Positions 1 to 6,718 are shown, numbered from the stretch's first letter. The stretch is DNA of 11,831 nt from Chloroflexota bacterium (GCA_016210125.1 JACQUS010000076.1:1-11831), one strand, 5' to 3'. Numbers and translations: made by a program. The notes: generated by a model from the sequence alone, not told the origin.

Positions 1-928
1 CCCCATACTCCTCGACGCGCTCCATCGGGATTTGGCGCAGAGCCTTGAGGACCTTCACCTTCTCGTCGCGCACCGGGTCGGGGTCGAACGCCGCAGGCGG
101 CTCCATCGCCACCAGCGCGAGAAGCTGCAGCATATGATTCTGCACCATGTCTCGCAGCGCGCCCGACTCCTCGTAATAGCCGCCGCGCCGCTCGACGCCG
201 ATGCTCTCGGCCACGGTGATCTGCACGAGGTCGATGTGCTGTTCTCCCCACACCGGCTCCCAGAGCCGGTTGGCGAAGCGGAAGGCCAAAATGTTCTGCA
301 CCGTCTCCTTGCCGAGGTAGTGGTCGATGCGGAAGATTTGCTCCTCGCTGAAGACTGCCTGCACCTGACGGTTGAGAGCCCGCGCGCTGGCCAGGTCGCG
401 CCCGAACGGCTTCTCGATGACGATGCGCGCCCAGCTCGTCGGCTGGCCGCCGTGCTGGAGGGTCGCCGCGCCGAGGCCGTGCACGATGCGCGTGAAGACG
501 CTCGGCGGCGTCGCCAGGTAGAAGAGGTAGTTGCCCTGCGTGCCCAGGCGCCGGTCCAGCTCCGCCAGGCGGTCGCGCAGCGTCTCGTACGCCGCAGCAT
601 CGTCGTAGGAGACGCGCTGGTAGAAGATACGGCTGGCGAAGCTCTCCCACACGACCGGGTGCACCGGTGCGCTGCGGGCAAAGCGGTTAGCCGCGGCGCG
701 CAGCTCCTCGCGGAAGCCGTCGTGGCTGTACTCTTGCCGGCCCAAGCCAAGCACGGCGAACTCCGCCGGCAAGTAGCGGCCCAGCGCAAGCTGGTAGAAG
801 GCCGGAATGAGCTTGCGACTCGTCAGGTCGCCAGTGGCGCCGAAGATGACCACCACACACGGCGGCGCCGTCCGCCCGGGCCGCGCGCCGGCACGCAGGA
901 GATTCGGTAGCTCGACGGTCGCTTCCAT
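1..928 (-). CDS. zwf: Glucose-6-phosphate 1-dehydrogenase, 3' end cut off by the window edge
   Basis: Catalyses the first oxidative step of the pentose phosphate pathway: glucose-6-phosphate + NADP+ to 6-phosphoglucono-lactone + NADPH, in the cytosol. The frame is open from the ATG at 928 to the edge and gives 309 residues; family members are usually about 480-510, so the last third of the protein lies outside. Visible motifs: the N-terminal Rossmann dinucleotide loop GATGDL at residues 30-35, an EKPFGRDL segment in the middle, and the active-site signature RIDHYLGKE (D202-E208, with the substrate-binding Lys K207), followed by NILAFRFAN. An AGGAGAG Shine-Dalgarno 6 nt before the ATG fixes the start. 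It is the last visible gene of the minus-strand run tkt-gnd-zwf, 76 bp after gnd. The family is certain; whether a lactonase or OpcA gene follows cannot be seen. Confidence 0.97.
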   Translation of the reverse strand, partial: MEATVELPNLLRAGARPGRTAPPCVVVIFGATGDLTSRKLIPAFYQLALGRYLPAEFAVLGLGRQEYSHDGFREELRAAANRFARSAPVHPVVWESFASRIFYQRVSYDDAAAYETLRDRLAELDRRLGTQGNYLFYLATPPSVFTRIVHGLGAATLQHGGQPTSWARIVIEKPFGRDLASARALNRQVQAVFSEEQIFRIDHYLGKETVQNILAFRFANRLWEPVWGEQHIDLVQITVAESIGVERRGGYYEESGALRDMVQNHMLQLLALVAMEPPAAFDPDPVRDEKVKVLKALRQIPMERVEEYG

Positions 929-1004
929 CCCCGGCTCTCCTCGCGGCTCACCGCCGCACGTTGTAGCAACCGCTCCGACGAACATGGCCCTGGCGGGTTG
1001 CCCC

Positions 1005-1916
1005 CTACTCCGACTCCGTCGCCGCCCGCCGCACGGCGTGGCCGCCGAACTCGCGGCGCAGCGCGGCGATCACCTTATCCCCGAAGCTTTCGTCCTGGCG
1101 CGAGCGGAAGCGCTGCAACAGCGACAGCGTGATGACCGGCGCCGGCACGTCATACTCGATGGCCGCCTGCACCGTCCAGCGCCCCTCGCCGCTGTCCTCG
1201 ACGTAGCCGCGAATCTCGACGAGGGCCGGGTCGCGCTCGAACGCGCGCTCGGCCAACTCCAGCAGCCACGAGCGCACGACGCTACCGCGATTCCACAGCG
1301 CGGCGAGCTGGTGCAGGTCGAAGCCGAATGGCGCGCGCTCCAGGACAGCGAAGCCCTCGCCGTAGGCCTGGAGCATGCCGTACTCGATGCCGTTGTGGAT
1401 CATCTTGGCGAAGTGGCCCGCGCCCACCGGCCCCACGTGCGCGTAGCCACCCTCCGGCGCTAATGTCCGCAGCGCCGGCTCGGCATAGCGGACGTCCTCC
1501 GCAGCCCCGCCGACCATCACACAGTAGCCCAGCTCCAGCCCCCAGATGCCGCCGCTCGTCCCGCAGTCGACGAAGCGCAGCGCGCGCTCGGCCAACCATG
1601 CGGCGCGTCGCTGCGAGTCCTTGTAGAACGAGTTGCCACCGTCGACGAACAGGTCGCCCGGCTGCGCCAAAGGAGCCAGCGTCGCCAGCATGTCGTCCAC
1701 CGGCTGGCCGGCCGGGACCATCAGCCAGACGAGCCGCGGCGGCGTGAGCGCGGCCATCAGCTCGGACGGGCTGTAGGCCCCGCGTGCGCCCTGCTGCACC
1801 GCCGTGTCGACGGGCCCGCGGCTGCGGTTGTAGGCCACCACGCTGTGCCCGCCCCGCAGCAGGCGCTGGACCATGTTCGCGCCCATGCGCCCTAGGCCGA
1901 CTATACCAAGCTCCAC
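1005..1916 (-). CDS. gnd: 6-phosphogluconate dehydrogenase (decarboxylating), short form
   Basis: Oxidatively decarboxylates 6-phosphogluconate to ribulose-5-phosphate, making NAD(P)H; cytosolic. The 303-residue protein belongs to the short (about 300 aa) branch rather than the about 470-aa classical form. It has the Rossmann loop GLGRMG at 7-12, DGGNS at 92-96, the substrate motif GTSGG at 119-123, and the active-site stretch GAGHFAKMIHNGIEYG with the catalytic Lys at K171 and Glu at E178. After the second strand the sequence is N30-R31-S32, like the N-R-T used by NADP enzymes to hold the 2'-phosphate. This is an inference about cofactor choice, because many short-form enzymes prefer NAD. 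The start is a GTG with AGGAGGGA 4 nt upstream; that site overlaps the stop of tkt 10 bp away, so translational coupling is likely. Confidence 0.96.
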   Translation of the reverse strand: MELGIVGLGRMGANMVQRLLRGGHSVVAYNRSRGPVDTAVQQGARGAYSPSELMAALTPPRLVWLMVPAGQPVDDMLATLAPLAQPGDLFVDGGNSFYKDSQRRAAWLAERALRFVDCGTSGGIWGLELGYCVMVGGAAEDVRYAEPALRTLAPEGGYAHVGPVGAGHFAKMIHNGIEYGMLQAYGEGFAVLERAPFGFDLHQLAALWNRGSVVRSWLLELAERAFERDPALVEIRGYVEDSGEGRWTVQAAIEYDVPAPVITLSLLQRFRSRQDESFGDKVIAALRREFGGHAVRRAATESE

Positions 1917-1926
1917 GGCGTCCCTC

Positions 1927-3972
1927 CTACTCGCTCCGCAGCCGACGCACGAGCCGGCGCGCCTCCTCGGCCACGTGCTCCGGCGTGAACCCGAACTCCG
2001 CCAGGATGCGCTCGAAGGGCGCAGATGCGCCGTAGCGCGCTAGGCCGACCGTCAGCCCGTCGTCGCCAACATAGCGGCACCAGCCGAACGGCACCGCCGC
2101 CTCTACGGCGATGCGCGCGCGCACCGTCGGCGGTAGCACCTTGGCACGATACTCCGGCGCCTGGCGCTCGAACAGCTCCCAGCTCGGGAAGCTGACCACG
2201 CGCGCACGCACGCCGTCCTGCGCCAGAAGATCACGCGCGGCCATGATCACCTGCAGCTCCGAGCCCGAGGCCATCAGGATCAGGTCTGGCCGTCCGTCCT
2301 CGGCGTCCGCCAGCACGTAGGCGCCGAGGCGGAGGCGCTCGGCCGGCGCCAGGCGCTCGCGATCAAGCACGGCCAGCTTCTGCCGACTGAGGATCAGGGC
2401 CGTCGGGCCGTCGGTGCGCTCCAGCGCGACGCGCCAGGCCTCGACGGCCTCGTTGGCATCGCCAGGCCGGATGAGCAGCAGGTTGGGGATGGCCCGCAGC
2501 GCCGCCAGGTGCTCGACGGGCTGGTGCGTCGGCCCGTCCTCGCCCAGCCCCACGCTGTCGTGCGTGAAGACGTAGATGACCGGCTGCTCCATCATCGCCG
2601 CTAGGCGGATGGTCGGGCGCATGTAGTCCGAGAAGATCAGGAACGTGCCGCCGAAGGGCCGCAATCCGCCGTGCAAGCACAGACCGCTGAGGATGGCGCC
2701 CATGGCGTGCTCGCGGACGCCGAAGTGCAAGTTGCGCCCCTCGGGCGCGTCGCGCTGGAAGGACGGGACGCCCTTCAGCGCCGCCTCGGTCGAGGTGGCC
2801 AGGTCGGCCGAGCCGCCCACCAGCTCCGGCAGCCGCCCGGCCAGCGCGCTCAGCGTGCGCCCGGAGGCGAGGCGGGTGGCCATGCCGCCCTCGGCGGCGG
2901 AGAACCTGGGCAGGTCAGCGTCCCAGTCCGGCGGCAGCTCACGCGCCTGGCGGCGCTGCCACTCCGCGGCCAGGTCAGGGTGGGCGACGGCGTACGCGGC
3001 GAGACGCTCAGCCCACGCGGCCTCCAGCGCCGCGCCACGCGCCTGCGCCAGTCGGAAGTACTCGAGCACGCCGTCGGGGGTGTAGAACTCACGGTCCGGT
3101 GGGAAGCCCAGCCGCTCCTTGGTCTTGCGCACCTCCTCGGCGCCCAGCGGCGCGCCGTGGGCCGCCGACGTGTCCTGCTTCGTCGGCGCGCCGTGGGCGA
3201 TGTGCGTCCGCGCGACAATCAGCGACGGCCGCTCCAGCTCGGTCTGCGCCGCACGGATCGCCGCGTCGACCGCCGGGAGGTCGTTGCCGTCGACGCGCTG
3301 GACATGCCAGTGGTAGGCCTCGAAGCGTCGCGCAACGTCCTCGGAGAAGGCCAGGGCCGTCGGGCCGTCGATGGTGATGCGGTTGTCGTCGTACAGGTAG
3401 ATGAGCTTGCCCAGCCCGAGATGGCCGGCCAGTGAGGCGGCCTCGCTGGCCACGCCCTCCATCAGGTCGCCGTCCGAGACGATGGCGTAGGTGTGATGGT
3501 CGACGAGGGCGAAGCCGGGGCGGTTGAACCGCGCGGCGAGCATGCGCTCGGCGATGGCCATGCCGACGCCGTTGCCGAAGCCCTGGCCCAGCGGGCCGGT
3601 CGTCGTCTCGATGCCGGGCGTCAGCCCATGCTCCGGGTGGCCAGGCGTCCGGCTGCCCCACTGGCGGAAGCGCTGGAGCTCCTCCAGCGGCAGGTCGTAG
3701 CCCGTGAGGAACAGCATGCTATACAAAAGCATCGATCCGTGACCCGCCGAGAGCACGAAGCGGTCACGGTTCGCCCAGCGCGGGTTGCGCGGGTTGTAGC
3801 GCATATGCCGCGTCCAGAGCGTGCAGGCTATGGACGCGACACCCATCGGCAGGCCAGGGTGCCCCGACTTGGCGCGCTCCACGGCATCCATCGCCAGAAC
3901 GCGGATCGTGTTGATCGCCCGCTCTTGAAGCTCCGCGCTCACGGGCGCGCTCGTCTCGCTCGGTGTGCTCAC
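1927..3972 (-). CDS. tkt: Transketolase
   Basis: Thiamine-diphosphate enzyme that transfers two-carbon ketol units between sugar phosphates (xylulose-5-P to ribose-5-P or erythrose-4-P), linking the pentose phosphate pathway to glycolysis. The 681 residues match the usual full length of about 660-690. Motifs in order: KSGHPG with H38; GPLGQG at 126-131; the cofactor motif DGDLMEG (167-173) followed by DDN at 195-197, together forming the GDG...N diphosphate and Mg site; GAPTKQDTS; GVREHAMG (418-425) with the catalytic Glu at E421; and THDSVGLGEDGPTHQP starting at T470, with H471 for substrate. The C-terminal domain (about 545-681) is complete. The start is a GTG preceded only by a G-rich stretch, so the Shine-Dalgarno is weak. 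First gene of the operon that continues into gnd and zwf. Confidence 0.97.
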   Translation of the reverse strand: MSTPSETSAPVSAELQERAINTIRVLAMDAVERAKSGHPGLPMGVASIACTLWTRHMRYNPRNPRWANRDRFVLSAGHGSMLLYSMLFLTGYDLPLEELQRFRQWGSRTPGHPEHGLTPGIETTTGPLGQGFGNGVGMAIAERMLAARFNRPGFALVDHHTYAIVSDGDLMEGVASEAASLAGHLGLGKLIYLYDDNRITIDGPTALAFSEDVARRFEAYHWHVQRVDGNDLPAVDAAIRAAQTELERPSLIVARTHIAHGAPTKQDTSAAHGAPLGAEEVRKTKERLGFPPDREFYTPDGVLEYFRLAQARGAALEAAWAERLAAYAVAHPDLAAEWQRRQARELPPDWDADLPRFSAAEGGMATRLASGRTLSALAGRLPELVGGSADLATSTEAALKGVPSFQRDAPEGRNLHFGVREHAMGAILSGLCLHGGLRPFGGTFLIFSDYMRPTIRLAAMMEQPVIYVFTHDSVGLGEDGPTHQPVEHLAALRAIPNLLLIRPGDANEAVEAWRVALERTDGPTALILSRQKLAVLDRERLAPAERLRLGAYVLADAEDGRPDLILMASGSELQVIMAARDLLAQDGVRARVVSFPSWELFERQAPEYRAKVLPPTVRARIAVEAAVPFGWCRYVGDDGLTVGLARYGASAPFERILAEFGFTPEHVAEEARRLVRRLRSE

Positions 3973-3990
3973 TCCCGCCCCCCGGTACTA

Positions 3991-4078
3991 GTGATGAGTG
4001 ATGAGTGATGAGTGATGAGTGATAAGTGACGAGCGGGATGCACAACGGACTCATCACTCGTGACGCATCACTCGTCGC
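3991..4078. repeat. Heptamer tandem repeat (GTGATGA) with imperfect inverted copy
   Basis: Four exact GTGATGA units (3991-4018) are followed by two degenerate ones, GTGATAA (4019-4025) and GTGACGA (4026-4032). After an 18-nt spacer the reverse complement appears as four decayed units (4051-4078), beginning TCATCAC. The two blocks can pair into a hairpin with about 23 of 28 positions matching the first four units. Because 7 is not a multiple of 3 and each unit holds two TGA triplets, the array gives stops in all three plus-strand frames but none on the minus strand. It lies in the divergent gap, between the promoter candidates and the tkt start, so it would be in the tkt 5' leader. Too short per unit to be CRISPR. 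Confidence 0.85.
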
Positions 4079-4115
4079 TTCGTGCAATGCTACCACAGGC
4101 AGCCCGGCGGCCCCT

Positions 4116-4142
4116 ATTATCCATAGGCGGCGCGGTTGTCGC
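4116..4142 (-). promoter_or_regulatory. Possible promoter for tkt-gnd-zwf
   Basis: Read on the minus strand, GCGACA (4142-4137) and GATAAT (4121-4116) resemble -35 and -10 boxes (4/6 and 5/6) with a short 15-nt spacer. The -10 lies inside a small inverted repeat, CCTAT (4113-4117) and ATAGG (4123-4127), which could be an operator. It would give a leader of about 135 nt that includes the heptamer array. The spacer is below the ideal 17, so this is a weak call. Confidence 0.3.
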
Positions 4143-4165
4143 CGCGCGCCGTGGCGACCTATACT
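4136..4165 (+). promoter_or_regulatory. Possible promoter for the MaoC-like gene
   Basis: TTGTCG (4136-4141, 4/6 to TTGACA) and TATACT (4160-4165, 5/6 to TATAAT) are separated by 18 nt. Transcription would begin near 4172, about 24 nt before the GTG start. Its -35 overlaps that of the minus-strand candidate, so the two promoters would sit back to back and may compete for polymerase. Confidence 0.42.
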
Positions 4166-4195
4166 CGGCTGGACAAAAAGCCCGGAGGGAAAACG

Positions 4196-4657
4196 GTGAG
4201 CGCGTTGCTGGAAGGGCTTCCGTGTGAGCAGAAATTTCGCAGCCAGGGCCGGACGATCGGCGAAGGCGACCTCGCGCTCCTCACCAACCTGACCTGGACG
4301 ACCAGCGAGCTGCACACGAACGCCGAGCACATGAAGCAGACGCCGTTCGGCGAGCGCATGCTCGCCGGCCCCTGCGTCGTCGCCTGCATGGTCGGCCTGG
4401 CCGGGACGAGCGGCTTCCGCCAGGCCTTGCACGCCGCCAATGCGCGGCTGCTGGCGATGCTCGGCATGGAGAACGTGCGCTTCACCGCGCCGGTGCTGCC
4501 GGGCGACACCGTCTGGGTGGAGACCGAGATCGCCGACGCGCGCGAGACGAGCAGCCCGAAGCGCGGCGTCATGCGCATCCAGGAGCGTGGCTACAAGCAG
4601 ACGGGCGAGCAGGTCTGCGAGTACCTGCGGATCGCGCTGTTCGAGCGCACCACATAG
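4196..4657 (+). CDS. MaoC-like hot-dog fold protein (acyl dehydratase family) with altered active site
   Basis: A 153-residue protein of the MaoC/R-specific enoyl-CoA hydratase superfamily; these cytosolic enzymes usually hydrate or dehydrate CoA thioesters. The N-terminal half fits the family (GDLALLTNLTW..., then TPFGERMLAGP), and the C-terminal half has the typical FTAPVLPGDTVWVETEI strand. In active hydratases the signature reads D-x-N-P-x-H and later A-H-G. Here the aligned stretch is T35-T36-S37-E38-L39-H40 and L56-A57-G58: the His is kept but the catalytic Asp is replaced by Thr, and the AHG His is lost. It may have another thioester activity or only bind. The GTG start at 4196 has GGAGGGA 5 nt upstream. 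A TTG at 4136 in the same frame lacks such a site and falls in the promoter candidate. Substrate unknown. Confidence 0.85.
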   Translation: MSALLEGLPCEQKFRSQGRTIGEGDLALLTNLTWTTSELHTNAEHMKQTPFGERMLAGPCVVACMVGLAGTSGFRQALHAANARLLAMLGMENVRFTAPVLPGDTVWVETEIADARETSSPKRGVMRIQERGYKQTGEQVCEYLRIALFERTT

Positions 4658-4698
4658 AGCAGATCTCGCAAAGATTGAGCAGCCGAGCGAGCGTCGAG

Positions 4699-4784
4699 AC
4701 GTAGGGCGGGGGCTTGTCCGCCGCTCGCCAGAGTCGAGTCTTCGACCGATGGGGAGCGGTCGGAGACAAGCCCCGACCCTACGT
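4699..4784. repeat. Long imperfect inverted repeat (hairpin, dispersed-repeat-like)
   Basis: The left arm begins ACGTAGGGCGGGGGCTTGTC (4699-4718). The right arm (4765-4784) is its reverse complement except for one position. Pairing continues inward through CGCCGCTC (4719-4726) against GAGCGG...TCGGA (4754-4764) with a 3-nt bulge, and the loop holds a small GTCGA/TCGAC stem (4733-4746). Total size is about 86 nt. It begins 41 bp after the MaoC-like stop and has no T-run on either side, so it is not a standard intrinsic terminator. It resembles the palindromic elements scattered between genes in some bacteria; copy number cannot be seen here. Confidence 0.8.
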
Positions 4785-4861
4785 TGCCTCGCCCGATCGC
4801 ATGCTCAACGCTTGCCAGAAGCGCTGTAAACGCAGGCCCGGCGGCCGGAAGTACAGGAGCG

Positions 4862-4898
4862 GTGGGCCGCCGTGTCCGTCACGCCGATGGCGGCCCAC
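4862..4898. repeat. Perfect 10-bp inverted repeat
   Basis: GTGGGCCGCC (4862-4871) and GGCGGCCCAC (4889-4898) are exact reverse complements around a 17-nt loop. It lies about 90 bp before the small membrane protein gene and could be a leader hairpin or an operator. No T-run follows. Confidence 0.65.
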
Positions 4899-4986
4899 AG
4901 CTCGCGCACCTGCGCAGCGCAGCGCGGCGCGTGGGGCGCCGCCGTTCGGACGCGGAGCCGCTGCGCGGTACGGAGGGCATTGAGGC

Positions 4987-5277
4987 GTGATCCTGCGACC
5001 CGGCGGGCCGCCGGCGGCGCGCCCGCCGCGCTGCCCGCGCTGCACCAGCCCGCGGCTGCGCGACCGCGTGGCCGGCCTCGACCACGTGCTGCTCCAGCTC
5101 GTCCTCGTGTTCACCGCCGGCGCGCTGCTGGCCGTCATCCTGCGGCAGCCGCGCGCCCTGCTCTTCGGCGCGGCGGCGGCAGCCCTTTGGTTCGTCCTCC
5201 TGCGCCCCGACCGCACCCTCCTGCGGCGCTCCTGGGCCTGTCTCGACTGCGGCTACGATCCGGCGCGGCAGCCGTAA
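4987..5277 (+). CDS. Small two-helix membrane protein with split CxxC zinc-ribbon-like ends
   Basis: A 96-residue protein of no family I recognise. It begins with a Pro/Arg-rich stretch and CPRC (C16, C19), followed by two hydrophobic segments (about 34-52 and 56-72) separated by the short RQP turn, then a basic linker RPDRTLLRRSW and a terminal CLDCGYD (C85, C88). The two short helices would form a hairpin, putting both cysteine pairs on the same side of the membrane, where they could make one four-Cys metal site; positive charges suggest the cytoplasm. The start is a GTG with GGAGG (4972-4976) about 10 nt upstream. The gene is convergent with the DnaI-like gene, the stops being 6 bp apart. 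The function is unknown; it is supported as real by its paired motifs and clear domain pattern. Confidence 0.68.
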   Translation: MILRPGGPPAARPPRCPRCTSPRLRDRVAGLDHVLLQLVLVFTAGALLAVILRQPRALLFGAAAAALWFVLLRPDRTLLRRSWACLDCGYDPARQP

Positions 5278-5283
5278 GCGACC

Positions 5284-6072
5284 TCAGCGCGGCGTGCGCT
5301 TGCGGCGACGCTCGCCATCCTGCCGCGGCCGATAGTCGCGCGCGTTCTCCAGCAGGATGATCTCGCCGAGCGCGCGGTCGCTCAGCCGCGAGGCGATGCG
5401 GTCGTCGAGGTCGTCGAGTCGGCGGTTGGTCGTCACCACCGTCGGCAGCTCGTTGTTGTAGCGATGGTTCAAGAGCTGGTAGAGCTTCTCCTGCGCCCAC
5501 GACGAGGCGTGCTCGGTGCCGAGGTCGTCGAGCACGAGGAGCGGCGTCGTGCGCACGGCCTCGAACAGGTCGTCGTACTGAATGGGACTGCTCGGCGCGA
5601 ACGTCGCGCGCAGGTGGTCCAGCAGGTCTGGAACGACGGTGAAGAGCACCTTGGAGTTGCGACTGACGGCCTCGTTGGCGATGGCCGCTGCCAGGTGCGT
5701 CTTGCCGCAGCCGAATGGGCCGCAGAGCACCAGCCAGCCCATGGGGTCCTGCGCATACTGGCGGCAGCGCTCGTAAGCGTGGCCGACGCCGGGCAGGCGG
5801 GGGTCGAAGGTGGCGAAGGTCTTGCTGCGGAACGGCTCCAGATTCGAGAGGCGCAGCAGCTCCTCGAACTTGCGCTCCTCCTCCTGTCGATCCAGGCACT
5901 CGCAGCGAAACGCGCGCCCGAACATGGGGTGGCCTACCGGCACGTCGAGGCTCACCCAGCCAGCGCCGGCGCAGACGAGGCACACGCCGGCGGCCGGCAG
6001 CGGGCGCTCAGCGACGCGATGGTCCGGGCCACCTGGTCGAGCGCCGACCATCACCTCGCCAACGCGCTTCAT
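5284..6072 (-). CDS. DnaI/DnaC-like helicase-loader ATPase with N-terminal zinc-binding cysteines
   Basis: An AAA+ ATPase of the DnaC/DnaI/IstB group, which loads the replicative helicase onto DNA. From the ATG at 6072 it has 262 residues: a variable N-terminus; a probable zinc site formed by CLVC (C31, C34) and CEC (C57, C59); the Walker A GPFGCGKTH (118-126, K124); the Walker B LLVLDDLG with D182-D183; and a sensor-like VVTTNR further on. An ORF extension upstream to an ATG at 6117 exists but has no ribosome site, whereas the 6072 ATG has GAGGGA about 7 nt upstream. Its start lies 65 nt inside the end of the DnaD-like gene. The position in a dnaB cluster argues for helicase loading rather than an IS21 transposition helper (IstB). 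Confidence 0.9.
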   Translation of the reverse strand: MKRVGEVMVGARPGGPDHRVAERPLPAAGVCLVCAGAGWVSLDVPVGHPMFGRAFRCECLDRQEEERKFEELLRLSNLEPFRSKTFATFDPRLPGVGHAYERCRQYAQDPMGWLVLCGPFGCGKTHLAAAIANEAVSRNSKVLFTVVPDLLDHLRATFAPSSPIQYDDLFEAVRTTPLLVLDDLGTEHASSWAQEKLYQLLNHRYNNELPTVVTTNRRLDDLDDRIASRLSDRALGEIILLENARDYRPRQDGERRRKRTPR

Positions 6073-6712
6073 CGCTCCGTCCCTCGCTTTCCCAGCGCTC
6101 GAGAATGCGGCGCACATAGCGCCAGCTACGTCGATTATATGCCACAGCCTCGCGCATGGCGTCCTCGATCCACTCGCGCGGGTAGCGCCGCGCGCACTCG
6201 GCTAGCTCCTCGGCGATGAGCGGCGTGAGCAGCCCAATGTTCTGCTCGTACAGCGCGAAGATCGTCGGCCGGTCGGGGCTCGGTCGGCCGGGCGGGGTCA
6301 CGTCAAGCACGACTTGGTCGAGGTCCAGCTCGCGCCGCCGCAGGCGCTCCAGCGTCCGGCGGCCGTGGGCGGAGTTGACGAGGTAAATGTCGTCTGGCTG
6401 CCCACCGAGCTCGGCCCGCGCGTGCAGGAGCGTCCCGCGTGCGACAGCGCGGTCGAGCCCGCTGCGCAGCGCGGCGCGTCCGGCGTCGCCCGGCGCCACG
6501 AGTGGGGCCAGCCCGCTGTCGGCCGACAGCTCGCGCCAGGTGGCGAGCTTCACGCTCCCGGGCTTGTGCTGGAGGAACCAAAGGAGCCCAAGCGTCGCCT
6601 TCAGCTCGGCCAGGTCGTCGATCTGGCCGAGGAGCTGGCTGAACAGCAGATCGGGGACGGGCACGACGCTCAGGCGGCCGGCCGGGAAGCCAGGAAACGG
6701 CGCGTCGGCCAT
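6008..6712 (-). CDS. DnaD-like replication initiation protein
   Basis: A 234-residue protein with the DnaD/DnaB_2 C-terminal domain at about 151-209, seen as IFALYEQNIGLLTP, then PREWIEDAMREAV and RRSWRYVRRILERWE, the usual order of that domain. Residues about 20-112 look like a winged-helix N-terminal domain, and a basic tail (210-234) follows. In Firmicutes, DnaD acts with DnaI in bringing the DnaB-type helicase to origins or stalled forks. The neighbouring helicase and loader genes support the same role here, which remains an inference. It starts 6 bp after the dnaB stop with no strong ribosome site, so it is probably translated by coupling. Its tail codons overlap the start of the loader gene in another frame. 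Confidence 0.88.
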   Translation of the reverse strand: MADAPFPGFPAGRLSVVPVPDLLFSQLLGQIDDLAELKATLGLLWFLQHKPGSVKLATWRELSADSGLAPLVAPGDAGRAALRSGLDRAVARGTLLHARAELGGQPDDIYLVNSAHGRRTLERLRRRELDLDQVVLDVTPPGRPSPDRPTIFALYEQNIGLLTPLIAEELAECARRYPREWIEDAMREAVAYNRRSWRYVRRILERWESEGRSDEARWRGDGRRSTRWPGPSRR

Positions 6713-6718
6713 GGCCCG

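Larger units (their letters stand above)
4658..4986. other. 329-bp gap without a convincing gene
   Basis: No frame here has family-like content or a start with a good ribosome site. It holds the large hairpin at 4699-4784, a small CGCTT/AAGCG stem at 4809-4823, and a perfect 10-bp inverted repeat at 4862-4898. No clear -35/-10 pair for the next gene was seen. Confidence 0.7.

Noticed and set aside
32..910. Long plus-strand open frame opposite zwf
   Set aside because: It is the antisense of a clear glucose-6-phosphate dehydrogenase; high GC makes long false frames, and its Arg/Ala/His-rich translation matches no family.
2671..3435. Plus-strand open frame of 254 codons opposite tkt
   Set aside because: It lies wholly within transketolase, whose motifs are intact on the minus strand; its composition is typical of a GC-driven shadow.
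3991..4078. CRISPR-like array
   Set aside because: The units are 7 bp and contiguous, with no unique spacers and no cas genes nearby.
4136..4195. Earlier TTG start for the MaoC-like protein
   Set aside because: There is no ribosome site; it lies within the promoter candidate, and the GTG at 4196 has GGAGGGA at proper spacing.
4785..4986. Additional small plus-strand gene before the membrane protein
   Set aside because: The candidate frames are Arg/Ala-rich, cross the inverted repeat, and have no good ribosome site or recognisable content.
5278..5283. Shared terminator between the convergent membrane protein and loader genes
   Set aside because: Only 6 bp separate the stops and no hairpin with a T-run is present there.
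5135..5983. Minus-strand open frame of 282 codons over the loader gene
   Set aside because: It overlaps the recognised AAA+ loader and the convergent membrane protein and is rich in Arg/Pro/Ala with no motif.
5284..6072. IS21 IstB helper instead of a helicase loader
   Set aside because: No istA-like transposase or terminal repeats are present, and the gene is fused into a dnaB cluster with a zinc-type N-terminus.
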